DNA of 64,000 bases from Skeletonema tropicum (Eukaryota > Bacillariophyta > Thalassiosirophyceae > Thalassiosirales > Thalassiosiraceae). This document shows, piece after piece, positions 50,331 to 60,816 of the stretch. How positions within the stretch are numbered: the stretch's first letter is position 1; each line of letters begins with the position of its first letter. The notes below the pieces were generated by a model. The model ran no database searches. It saw only the letters and a program-made list of their open reading frames with translations, and was not told the DNA's origin. A program made the position numbers and the translations under genes. The DNA is taken from contig CM074135.1 in assembly GCA_037178625.1 (NCBI GenBank), positions 2,358,001 to 2,422,000 on the forward strand. Reading direction: 5' to 3'.

Positions 50331-51759
50331 ATGTCGTGCACGTGCGGTCCACACCCATGCGTCAATCTTACAACTGCATATTTACAATATCACAAGAAAC
50401 ATCCTGATAATGATGACACCACCATCTCTTCTAAGGATGAAGACTTGACATCATGCCATGAACAGATTCGACAAGCATGTCGATCTCATGGTTGTTTTCA
50501 CATTTCAATCGACCTCACAAATAATAATGAAGACGATGATGAAATAGATAGCCCGATGAAATGCATGGCCAAACCAATAGGATGAGGTTGAAAATGAAAT
50601 TGAATCCTTATTTTCACCCACAGTATTAGATACGATCGATGCCGACTTGAATGGAGGATTGGTAAAGGTTCCTATCAACATCAACCTACCATCTACTACT
50701 AATGTGGGATCATCCCAATGTTATGCAAGAAGTCGCAACCTTTCGTGGTAGAACAGCTGAAAGTGGCGATGAACTGCAATCCATTCCAGAGCCAAAGTTA
50801 TCATGGGAGTATTGTCGGTGCCATTCTGTACGGATCGAAGAATGCAAGAATGATGTTGACAGTAGGTCTACTTCTATGAACTCGTCTCATGATATAGAGA
50901 ATGATACACCATGGATCATCTTCAGAATTGGACGAAAGCGCTTCATTCCGTTGCAGCAGTGGTCATAAACTCAATAGGGATTTCGCAGCAGGTTGTACTG
51001 AATGAAAAAGATTGCGACTGCTTACACAAGAGTATTATGTCTAGGCAAAACAGCAATACGAACCTACCACTAGAAAAATGCAATGTTGACTTGCTTCGAT
51101 GCTTTCGTTATGATGCCATCTCCGCTGATGATGACAATGCTCAGCAATTGGGTTCATCATCTCACACTGATTGGGGATCTTTAACCGTGGTATGGCAAGA
51201 TTGCAAAGGAGGGTTACAAACATACTGTCACACTTGTGAGAAATGGTCAGATGTTGCTGCTGCTGCCCCTGAACGAAGCAGTAGTGGCAGCAAGACAATC
51301 CATTTATTTGTACATGTTGGAGACTTTTTGAGTTTAGCAACACACGGAGAGGGTATGGCACACCTCCCAATTTGGCCATCACCTCGTCATCGTGTCATTT
51401 GTCCGACGAAGAAGAAACAACCACCAGATGATCAAAGTAGTAGTAGTGATGATGAAAAGAGTCAATGCCGACGATCACTTGTCTACTTTGCCTATCCACC
51501 ACCAAATATTTCTCTTGCCGCGGCACAAAAAGTTGTGGAGCCACTTCTTATCAATGATGATGATTCGAGCGAAAACACCGCCGTGTTTCAAGACTACAGT
51601 CTGTTACACAACCAGTCACAACAACAGCAAGCTACAGCAGATCAATTAGTATTGAACGAGGGAAGAAGTTCGACTAACTTTGAGACGTATGAGAAAATGC
51701 GTACAAGACCTTTTGGAGAGGTGATTCAAGAGAAGTGGGACCAAGTACAAAGGAACTGA
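50331..51759 (+). CDS. 2-oxoglutarate/Fe(II) oxygenase, isopenicillin-N-synthase-like, frameshifted
   Basis: The start at 50331 (MSCTCGPHPCVNLTTAYLQY) leads to the N-terminal domain (HEQIRQACRSHGCFHISIDL). After breaks near 50580, 50710 and 50930 the catalytic jelly-roll follows: LRCFRYDAIS, SSHTDWGSLTVVWQD with the His-x-Asp iron ligands, FVHVGDFLSLATHGEGMAHL, SPRHRV with the distal His, and RRSLVYFAYPPP with the Arg that binds 2-oxoglutarate. All iron and co-substrate residues are present. The group includes gibberellin-type and other small-molecule hydroxylases; the substrate is unknown. Long Asp/Ser and Gln insertions are typical of this genome. An intact gene with sequence errors or a young pseudogene are both possible. 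Confidence 0.75.
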
Positions 51760-51866
51760 AATTATGAAACCTTTTTAAGCTACTATTTTCATTTTCATTA
51801 CTTCTAAAACATACATGCACATACATTTTGACTTCGAACTTCCTATCACTAATCTCCATCACCTAT

Positions 51867-54320
51867 TCACGGGCTACTACCATCTTGGGCTCTAATAATC
51901 TTCATTCTAGACATTTCTTCCATCGGGCAAACGACAGTATCAGTCGGAACAGCGTCGTTAAAACTTCCATCATCAAACGAATCGAGGATACTCTCTGTAA
52001 CTAGCATCTTTCACTTCATCCGGATCATCTCCATCTTCTAGTACGACGGTAATGGAGGAAATGATGAGTAGACAATTGGTACCAGGGTCACAGGATGTTT
52101 CCACATCAAGGATACGATCAATGGTAACTGGATAATCCTCCGAGTATGTAGCTAGAGCTCTACTTCTTCTTCTATCACTATAATTATCGGGTAGATTCAT
52201 TTTGTACCTCTGAGGTTTCAAAACGCCCCCTCGATACACCGGGTGGAATAATCCTCCTTCGGATGTTTAGTAGTGTTGTTTCATCTTCAATAAAACGAGT
52301 CGTTGCCTCCTCTTTGTTCAATGTTTGTTGGAGTACTGTCGTAGTTGCTGCTAAAAGTCCCTCTTTGAGTGTGTTGTCAACTCCATTCATAGCCTTCTCG
52401 GCATCCAGACCGCATTGATTCGAAATATCATATGTGATCGTAATTTTTAGCGGTGGTTGCGAGTCAGGTAGTGCTAGTACTCCCGACAGATGAAGTAGTA
52501 GTAGTCGACGAGGAGGTGGTACCATCTGTAGTTGTGGTAGTACTAGCTTCTTCTGTAGCTTCAGTTGTTGTTGTCGCTTGCGACGTAGTACTGCTTGTAC
52601 TTGCGGCTATATCTGTTGCACTACTACTACTCGTAGTACTTTCATCTCTTGCTGATACAGATGAAATAGTTGTAGAAGATGAGGTGGTAGTACCATCTGT
52701 AGCTTTGGTAGTACTAGGCTCTTCTGTAGCCTCAGTTGTTGTTGTCGCTTGCGACGTAGTACTGCTTGTTGTAGTTTCTGGAAGTGTCGTCGAGGTGGAG
52801 GTGGAGGTTGAGGTGGACGTAGTAGTGGTCTCTTGATCATCCGTCGGTGAGAAAGTTGGGAATGTCACAGTCGGCTCAGCAGATGGTTCCATTGATGACA
52901 TTGTGGAAGGAGAAGTAGTGGGAACTTCAGTGATTGATGTTGCCTCTGTGCTAGTTGTTGTGGTCGTAGTGTTCTCTTGATCAGCCGTCGGTGAGAATGT
53001 TGGAAATACCTCAGTCGGCTCAGCAGATGGTCCCATTGATGACGTTGTCGTAGGGGAAGCAGACGGAACTTCGGTAGTTAATAATGTTTCCTCAGTGCTA
53101 GTAGTTGTGGTGTCTGGACTTGTGGAAGTCGTAGTCGTTGTAAAGGTGGTCGTCGTTGTACTATCTGGAACTGTTGTGGTCGTGGTGTTTGTAATGTCAG
53201 AAGCTTCCGTCGTAGTTGTTGAAATTTTTTCTGTACTGGTGGTAGAGTTTGTGGAGCTAGCGGAAGAAGCTGTTGTTGTTGTTGCCTCAGTGCTAGTTGT
53301 TGTGGTGTCTGGAATTGTGGAAGTCGTCGTCGTTGTAAAGGTCGTCGTTGTACTGTCTGGAACTTCCGTTGTCGTGGTGGTTGTAATGCCAGTAGCTTCC
53401 GTCGTAGTTGTTGAAAGTTCTTCTGTACTGCTGGTGGTGGTGGTTGTGGAAGAAGTTGTTGTTGTTGCTGCTAATGTCGATTTTGACTGAGTTGTCGTTT
53501 CAACATCAGCTGTAGTTGTAGTTGCAGCTAAAGTTGTAGTAGTTGCAGCCTCAGTCGTAGTAGTTGCATCCTTTGCAGCCTCTGTTGTACTTGATGTTGT
53601 TGATGATGTTGTAGTTGTAGTAGTCTTTGGAGGAGGAGGAGGAGGCGACGCAGGCCTCATCCAACTATTAGAATAATACTGTTGTGATTTTTTCCCACTT
53701 TTACTATCATCCGACTTGCCACTCTTGTCGGACTTGCTATCCTTTCCAGATTTGCTATTGCTATTGTAATAATGAGTTTGATGATTCGAGTGATAATATT
53801 GATTATTTGGTACTGGTACTGGTGGTTGAGGGATCATAACAATGTTGTTGTGAGGGAGTGTTGGTTTGGATGTAGGACGAAGTGTTGGCCTTGTTGTCGC
53901 TGCTGCTGCTATTGTTGTTGTTGTTGTTGTTGTTGCTGCTGTTGTGGTTGTTGTTACTATAGCAGCATGAACCTTTGACGACTTGCTACTACCAAAACCA
54001 AATTTGAGTTTGCCAACATAGTACATCTCTTTTGACTTGGAAGATTTGCTCTCGCCCAATGATGCATGATTATCAGTATCTTCATAATAATATTGTTGCT
54101 GCTGTTTGGCTGATTTGGAGGAATAGTGTCTAGTTTGTTGTGGAACATCAAACGGATTTAATGACAGATCATCCATTATTAGTGGTGTACCATCATGCTG
54201 ATCTCTTTGAGTTCGATCTACCTTGGAGATGAAGAGAGCACCATCCTCTTCCTCGGCTGTCACTACTATCAATGCGTGAACCAGTATCAGCAGTGGTACA
54301 GCGGAGAAGAGCGACCTCAT
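51867..54320 (-). CDS. Secreted Thr-rich, Ser/Lys-rich cell-wall-type protein (mucin/silaffin-like), frameshifted
   Basis: The start at 54320 has a clear signal peptide (MRSLFSAVPLLILVHALIVV). The N-terminal third contains SSKSAK, SKSSKSKEMYY and the Lys-spaced KSGKDSKSDKSGKSDDSKSG, resembling Lys/Ser clusters of silica-associated proteins, plus Tyr-rich and PPPPPP parts. The centre is about 350 residues of TTTT-rich, mucin-like repeats and two FPTFSPT blocks, a phrase common in diatom surface proteins. The C-terminus is a folded domain (LKITITYDISNQCGLDAEKA, then VTIDRILDVETSCDPGTNCL and DTVVCPMEEMSR). Breaks lie near 52470, 52210 and 51985. Heavy O-glycosylation or phosphorylation is expected. 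A cell-wall or adhesive role is inference. Confidence 0.62.
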
Positions 54321-54924
54321 TGCTATCTATTGAGTGTATAGCTGTGTGATGTTTGCACACAACCCACTCCTATGCTCTATTCAAACTATTTAAACTCACG
54401 ACACAAGAAACCTATTCACATATATTCACATGTAAACCTTTTCAGTGGACGTTTCGATCTGGCAGTACGATACAACCTACTTTCACTTGCGGTGAAATAA
54501 AAACAATACTCTGCTTCCTTTACTGCGTTCTAAGCTTACTACAGTCAGAGAGGCACATAAGCAGCAACGGCTACCTTGCAATCCACATGACACATCTTTG
54601 ACATGGCTGGAGACGGAGAAAAAAAAATAGAGAAGCCTTTTATTTGATTTGAGTGGTACCGTTTGGCGAATTTGAGGTACGATAGGAATCGTAACTCCAG
54701 CTACAGCCAAAACAGCGATTTGTACGTAGGAATAGTACTTGGTTAGAATTACTTGTGTTGCTGGTTTTGGCGCGCAGATATAGTTACTGGGAATAAATCG
54801 GCCCGACCTATTGTATCACTTCCTTCAAGCAAAGCCGGCTGAAGTTTGAATTTTTGTCGCAGCATTCGACATGCACCATAATTACGTTACTATATCAAAC
54901 CCACCAACAATACACCAACCAATC
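54321..54924. promoter_or_regulatory. Divergent interval, cell-wall protein/Nse4
   Basis: About 600 bp containing the second copy of TACGTAGGAATAGTAC (54723-54738) and a related TACGATAGGAATCGTA at about 54672. No gene was recognised. Confidence 0.38.
54723..54738 (+). promoter_or_regulatory. TACGTAGGAATAGTAC motif, copy 2
   Basis: Identical to 50001-50016, here about 190 bp upstream of the Nse4 start. Confidence 0.35.
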
Positions 54925-56458
54925 ATGGCCAAACGAAGCCCCGAAGACGACGTCCAAGTCGCCATAGAAGAAGAAAACCGCGTCAACGGAAGTTACGATG
55001 ATGCCGATGAAGAAGACAATGAGGTTCATCAACAACAACAACGCAAAAGGAAAAAAAAGAAGAAGCGCAAGGTCCGCATCATGACGGCAAGTGGTCAAAC
55101 GGATGCGGATCGTCGTGTGTTACGAAGGAGGACAAAGGGAACTTCATACAGATATTTCCTTTGATGCTCCTGCCGCTGCTGCAGGTGCTGCTTCTGCTAA
55201 CAATGACAGCGCGGAAGAAGATGATGAAGACGAAAAAACAAAGTCCTCGTCCTCTTCTTCTTCAGGATTGCTCAGTTGGAGAGAAAAAAATAATGCACTG
55301 TGGGATGATGTACGGTATACTCGTGAGGCGGTGTTGGATTCAGAGAATATGGATTTGATTTCGAGTAAGGCTGCGAGGGAGGTGGAGAAGATTATTCAGG
55401 TAGGTTGTGTACTTGGTTTGTGTTTTGGTTGGTGTATGTAACGGATATATATTATTTATTGTGTTGTGGTGCACCTTGTTGGTATTTTTCATGCCTCTCT
55501 CTCAACCTTTGTCATTATCTTAAATTTCCATCATATCAGGTCCCACGCTACGATGCCATCACTCTAGCCCAAAACCTCGTCAAGAAGGGATCCATCCGAA
55601 CCGGCGGCATCCACCAATTCAACTGGGCAGGCCTCGGGTTCCAAGTCGGGGTATGCTTCTCCTCACTCCCCTCCAACTGCTCCTTCCTCTACGGACCACT
55701 CGATGCCGAATACACACCCAAGGAACGGAAAAAGGCCGAACGGAAAAAGAGGGCCAAGGAGGTGGATGAGGAGATGGAGAATTTGGAGGAGACACGACCG
55801 GAGAGTAAGGAGCAGCAGGGGAAGGCGGCGGGGGATGGGAATGAGTTGTCAGCGGTGGAGCAACATATCAAAGTCATCTCCAGGACACTCAAGAATCGTG
55901 GCAAGGAGGAATTGAAGAGTGCCAAAGAACAAGTGGGGTCGTATTTGACACAGTTGAAGCAAGAGGAGGGGATTACGGATGAGAGTGAACTAGACAAGAA
56001 ACAGAATAATTACCTGAGAGAAGCAAGAAAAGTCGATGCGGTGAACTGTCTATTCAATCCAAAGAGTTTTACTCAGACTGTGGAGAATATCTTTCATTTT
56101 TCTTTCTCAGTCAAGGCGGGCAAAGCAGAGATCAAGGCACGGGGGTTGAAGGAGGCGGAAGAGTATGGATTAGAACCTGGTCCAATGGCGGTATGCAAGG
56201 CGGAAGTTGCAGACAAGCCTCCGCCGAAGCAGGCTATTGTGTCATTGAGTATGAAGGTGAGTTTTCTTATTGTCCTGCCATATTTGTAATTTTCCAGACA
56301 TTCACCTGCGCATTGAGTTAACTTTCTCTTGATTGCTTCTACTTGATACTATTGTTCAGGACTGGAGGGACATGTGTGCTGCATACTCAGTGGAAGAGAG
56401 TGATGTTCCTCACAGAGAAGTGGAGACTAAGCCGAATAAGAGGGCACGTACATCGTAG
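54925..56458 (+). CDS. NSE4: Smc5-Smc6 complex subunit Nse4
   Basis: Exons are 54925-55399, 55540-56256 and 56360-56458, with GT-AG introns of 140 and 103 nt. There is one frame break near 55120. The N-terminus is acidic and then Lys/Arg-rich (probable nuclear signal). The Nse4 kleisin-like middle has AAREVEKIIQ joined to VPRYDAITLAQNLVKKG and GGIHQFNWAGLGFQVG. A Lys/Glu coiled segment follows. The Nse4 C-terminal winged-helix signature is NCLFNPKSFTQTVENIFHFS, followed by FSVKAGKAEIKARG and QAIVSLSMKDWRDMC. The protein bridges the Smc5 and Smc6 heads in DNA repair and chromosome maintenance. It converges on ChlM with about 257 bp between stops. Confidence 0.85.
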
Positions 56459-56715
56459 ATAAGTGAAGAGTCCATCGCATCTTCTTTACTGTGCTGTTAT
56501 TGGACTTCACCTCCCATCCTTCAGTCGTCTGCTCGTGTTCGTTGAAATTTTCTTCCATTCGAATTATGTGAATTTTTGATATGAGATGTAAAAGCAAATT
56601 ACAATATTCAAACTAAAGAAAAAGACTATAATCAAAACTTTTTGTCTACGATAGAGAGTGCTGTCGTCATTTAAACAGTCATAATATGTATCTACATCAG
56701 CAGTAAGTTGTTGCT

Positions 56716-57737
56716 TTACACACGCTTCGCCTCCAAAAGTCTAGAGAAGTAAAAGTTGGTACCAGTCATTTCCTCCCTGGCAACTTCAAATCCAGCCTTT
56801 GCCAAGGCTTCCCTCACAACCTCCTCCTTGTGCAAATACGCCCTAGTGGTCTTGGAAGGACCAGGGAACAATTCTCCGAACTTCTTCAATAAATCATAAT
56901 ACCAAGTTTTGGGAGCGAAGCTAATCAACACACGTTCATCGGCAAGTGAGCAAAGGTGTCCAACCATCTCAGCCATTTTGTCAGTGGGGTAGTGAATGGC
57001 AACATCGACACATGTGACAGTGTTGTACTTTCCTGTGACTGATTCAAGATCGGAGGTGTAGAATTCGGCATTTCTGATACCCATGGCCTTGGCGCGGGTA
57101 GCGGCTTCGGTGGACATGGCATCGGAGATGTCAGATGCTGATACCTTGGCTCCTGTTATATTTGTTGTTTTTTAATTGATGTATTATTTGTTGTTTTCGA
57201 CAATGAATGATATGAAGGATAGGTTAGAAAAAGCTCCTATGTCAGGTGGTAAAGAAAGAAGAATACTGTCACAAAAGCAAACACAAACATGCACTAAGAG
57301 GCCATTACTCATTATAGCGCAACGCAAATGCATTTGTAATGCGCCACATCATCAATACACAATTTCAAAAAAAACGGCAACTTACCCATCTGAGCCAATG
57401 GTATAGCCAAACTTCCAACTCCACATCCACAATCGCATACAGTCTTTCCCTTAATATCTCCATCAGCCTCAACCCAGTTCAAAATCTTTTGTATAGTCTG
57501 ATCATGTCCATTGCGAATATCCAATTGGACCGAGTTAACTTCATCGGATTCGGAATAGATTTTGTTCCAACGGTTGAATCCCTCGTTGTTGAAGTATTCA
57601 CGAACTTCGGTTTTGTCGTCTACTGTGGAGAAAAGTTGAGTGTTTTGCACGCCACTGCTCAATGCAGGAGGAGCGAAGGCAGTTGTGGTGGTTGCCAAGC
57701 AGGCAGCTGCGAGAGCATACTTGGAAAAAGTCTTCAT
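56716..57737 (-). CDS. ChlM: Magnesium-protoporphyrin IX methyltransferase, plastid
   Basis: Exons are 57386-57737 and 56716-57152, with a 233-nt intron (donor GTAAGT, acceptor AACAG) that restores the frame at Gly-Ala. The product is 262 residues. MKTFSKYALAAACLATTTTA is a signal peptide, followed by the TTTAFAPP plastid-import site of diatoms. The mature part begins VREYFNNEGFNRWNKIYSES and carries the SAM motif TVCDCGCGVGSLAIPLAQMG, then SASDISDAM and VTCVDVAIHYP. The C-terminus ends FYFSRLLEAKRV, as in ChlM. The enzyme methylates Mg-protoporphyrin IX on the way to chlorophyll, on plastid membranes. This is the strongest evidence in the window for a photosynthetic stramenopile nucleus. Confidence 0.9.
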
Positions 57738-59016
57738 GGTTGATATTGGGTTGATTGATAAGCAAGCGATTCACTGCAATAGGAAAGATTGATAAAATCG
57801 ATTGTCAGAGTTGCAGTTGTGTCGGCGGCAAATCTTGTCGAAAAATGAGCTGGCTTGATTGGGTTCCACGTCCACGCTGCATCCCTCCCGGCCGGGCCGG
57901 CCCAACTCCCAGCCCAAGTATGGGGGAGTCCTGATTGTGACAAATAGTTGAGAATTGAGAACCATTTTCTTAGTCTCGCATAAAGAATGTTAGTCACTAG
58001 CGGGAATGAATCTTTCTTCTGAATTCCGCCCACGATCAGCGTTTTTCGGGCCGCAGCTCTAGGTACAATAGAGTGAACCAAGGAACTTCTCCAACTCAGC
58101 GTTTCCCCGCGACTGCGACATGTCCCTTGATGAAAGCGAAAAGCAAGAAGGTGAGTCCATCGTACTTGCCCGCGGTAAAGTCTACTCTTTGGTTAGGATA
58201 ACTATGTGGACGGGCAACTACGGAATACGGTATCGTTAGTGTAGGACTATATACCTTTGTCCGGATTTTCAAGCGGGAACTCTGTTGATGGGCAAGTACC
58301 AAGGCGGGCAACTCCTAAGTAGGGTGGACCCACGCACTTAGGCCTTGAAGTTCAGTGTGCCCTGTTGAAGTGGGCAGCTGGCATTTTACCTTCTTTTACA
58401 TAGATAGATTATTTTACTGTTCATTTGAAATGAATTTGCAAGCACCTATTTTGTGCGACGCTTAACTTTTTTTCTCGTGGGAGTTTCAGCTCCGTCTTTA
58501 TAGCGTCGCGCACGTCAGTTCTCTCTTCGCGCTGACTGTCTAACCGCCGTTTGTGTTTATGTGGGTAGCAAAAGTGCTAAGCGTCGCACAATTAAGCAAC
58601 CTCCTCCAAATTGCTCCAACTTGAAGTTGTGTCAATCGAGTGTGGCTTCCGATAAAAAACCAGTACCGGTCTTTTTTGTACTAGTTCCTATGTACATGCG
58701 GTATTCACTTGCCATCAACCATCAAAAATGGACCTAGACCATGGTGAAAAATGGCTTCCTACGACCCTCAATAACGCAGTAACTAGACGGTTTTTGACCT
58801 TACTTGCAGTTGTAATCTTCATTCCTTGGTCATTAGGGTCTTATTGATACCTTACTTTTCACCATTAGCCCGATATTAAAATTCGACTTGCAAACTGAAC
58901 TCAAATGAACAGTAGTTACCACAATCCAAAAAATTCGCACAAAAAAAATCCAACGGTGACATCGTTCATAATTACTAATTACTTAATCCTCCAATCAATC
59001 AACGAAGACAAAGACC
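57738..59016. promoter_or_regulatory. Divergent interval, ChlM/superoxide-reductase-like gene, with MITE-like repeat
   Basis: About 1.28 kb. A GC-rich patch with GGCCGGGCCGGCC-type palindromy lies near 57890-57905 and a small inverted-repeat unit lies at 58451-58591. Frames here show no conserved features. Confidence 0.4.
58451..58591. repeat. MITE-like unit with 14-bp inverted repeats
   Basis: TTGTGCGACGCTTA at 58451 is the exact reverse complement of TAAGCGTCGCACAA ending at 58591. The interior (about 113 bp) contains further CGTCGCGCACG and GCGCTGAC pieces. No convincing target duplication was seen. Confidence 0.5.
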
Positions 59017-60332
59017 ATGAAGTTCCCAAGCACCTCTACTCTCCTCCTTGCGGCAGCAGCTGCCTTCTCCTCCAGCAATGCTCTTGCACTTGCAGCAGAA
59101 TCATCCGAATACTGCCCAACTATTTACGCCGACTTTGTCCGCCGCCAACTGGCTCATTTCTCTCCCGACGGAATCTTCATTGCTCAGGAGGGTGAGAATC
59201 AGAAGCACACTCCCTTCCTCACTCTCTCGGAAGATGGGAAGACTGCCACTGTAATTGTTGGCAACGGTGAGGAAGAGGGTGGAGTTTACCACCCGATGAC
59301 TCCGTCCGAAGATCCCAGCGAAGTGCATTTTGTTACGCATATCTTGGTGAAGGATCAAGTGAGTATCTTGTGTCATTCCCTTGCTATATACATGCTCATT
59401 CGGATCCGGGTCTATCCGTTGTTATCTTATCTCATCTACATGTATCATTCTAAAATATTATGTGCTCCACAAACTCCTTACCCTTCCAGGATGGCAATTT
59501 CATTGTTAATGAAGCACTCGACCCCACCGTTGCGGCTCCGGCCACTATATCCTTCGCAGTTCCTGAGGGAGTCACCGAAATGGTTGCATATGAGTGGTGG
59601 TAAGTTTATTCTTTCGTCTCAATTGTGCATAGAAGATCAAACATTTTCTAATATCTATTGATATGTGGATGCATATCTTTTACGCATCTTAGCAACAAAC
59701 ACGGACTCTGGGCAGGGCCTGCAGTACAAGTTGGAACTCCTGAGACTGAGGTGTTGGTTGAAGAAAAGTCCATGGCCGTTAGCGATGTATGCTCAGCATC
59801 TGAATTTCCTGAAGCTGCGTGGCCATCTGTTCATGCTGACTTCATGCGTTTGCAGGCTTCGGTGTTTGAATCTGAGATGCCTTATACGGAAGCAGATGGA
59901 GAGAAACACGTTCCATACATTACAGTGAATGAGGATGGTACTAGCTCAATTTTGGTAGGAAAGGTTGGAGGTCCAATCCATCCTATGAATGGTTCTGCGG
60001 ATGGTGAAACTCCTCCTCACTGGATTACTGAGATCTATGTTGTTGATCAAGATGGAAAGATTGTTGCAATGAAGTCACTTGATCCTACTGGCGTTACTGA
60101 AGCTACGATGACCTTTGACACTCCAGAGGGAGCCACTACGCTAAAAGCTTATTCGTGGTGCAATATTCATGGTCTCTACGAAGGACCTGTTACTGAGGTT
60201 GAACCTGCAGCGGAGGTTGAAATCGCTGCAGAAACTAAAGATGGTGAGGAAGTTGCTGAAAGTTCTGGGACTGCCGCAGTAGTATCGTTGGGCGTCATTG
60301 CTAGTGCCGTTCTCACGGCTCTTGAGATGTAA
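59017..60332 (+). CDS. Secreted protein with two superoxide-reductase-like (desulfoferrodoxin) domains
   Basis: Exons are 59017-59358, 59490-59599 and 59693-60332, with GT-AG introns of 131 and 93 nt. The product is 363 residues. A signal peptide ([20 protein letters not shown]) opens it. Domain 1 has NQKHTPFLTL, YHPMTPSEDPSEVHFVTHI and WCNKHGLW. Domain 2 has GEKHVPYITV, IHPMNGSADGETPPHWITEI and WCNIHGLYEG. These match the iron centre of superoxide reductase (four His and one Cys): His64, His92, His104, Cys151 and His154, then His223, His247, His260, Cys307 and His310. The Glu-Lys-His loop is complete only in domain 2. The spacing between the second and third His is 6-7 residues longer than usual. 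A C-terminal hydrophobic segment (AAVVSLGVIASAVLTALEM) suggests a membrane or GPI anchor. Confidence 0.82.
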
Positions 60333-60816
60333 TCATGCTACCCTAGAACAAACGGAAGCGGAAGATACTTTTATCTTATTTGGAGCGAAGCAAAAAAGTC
60401 CACTAACGAACGTTTGTTTTGAGAAGGATATAAGACGATGTTTGAGAAGATCATAAATGTATTAGGATATTTATCAATCTGTGTTGACCTCCCTTTGCAC
60501 TGAAATTGTATTGTGCAAGGATCAATGCGGATGTTTTCAACTCTACCTAACTCACGTGCGTAGCAAATAACCTAAACCCCATACAACAAACAAAAATCAT
60601 AAAAAACAAAATCATTCTTGCATGGTTACTTTTGCTTTTGCTTTAGTGCTTGCCTGCTTGTAATCGGTACATTGCAATCAACCTATCAACATTGTCATTG
60701 TCGGGAGTTAGTTGCAAACTGCAAGTAGATACTGTTAGTTGATCATCGTCTACATTGCCGCCTCAAGTTGTAGGAGTAACTTCCAAGTAGTGATTCATAT
60801 CAGACAAAGGTGCAAG
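60333..60816. other. Intergenic, nothing recognised
   Basis: The 3' flank of the superoxide-reductase-like gene and the upstream region of the MYND gene. Confidence 0.38.

Noticed and set aside
52453..53490. Long Val-rich plus-strand frames
   Set aside because: They are the antisense of the Thr-rich (ACT/ACA) coding repeat on the minus strand and have no signal, domain or independent support.
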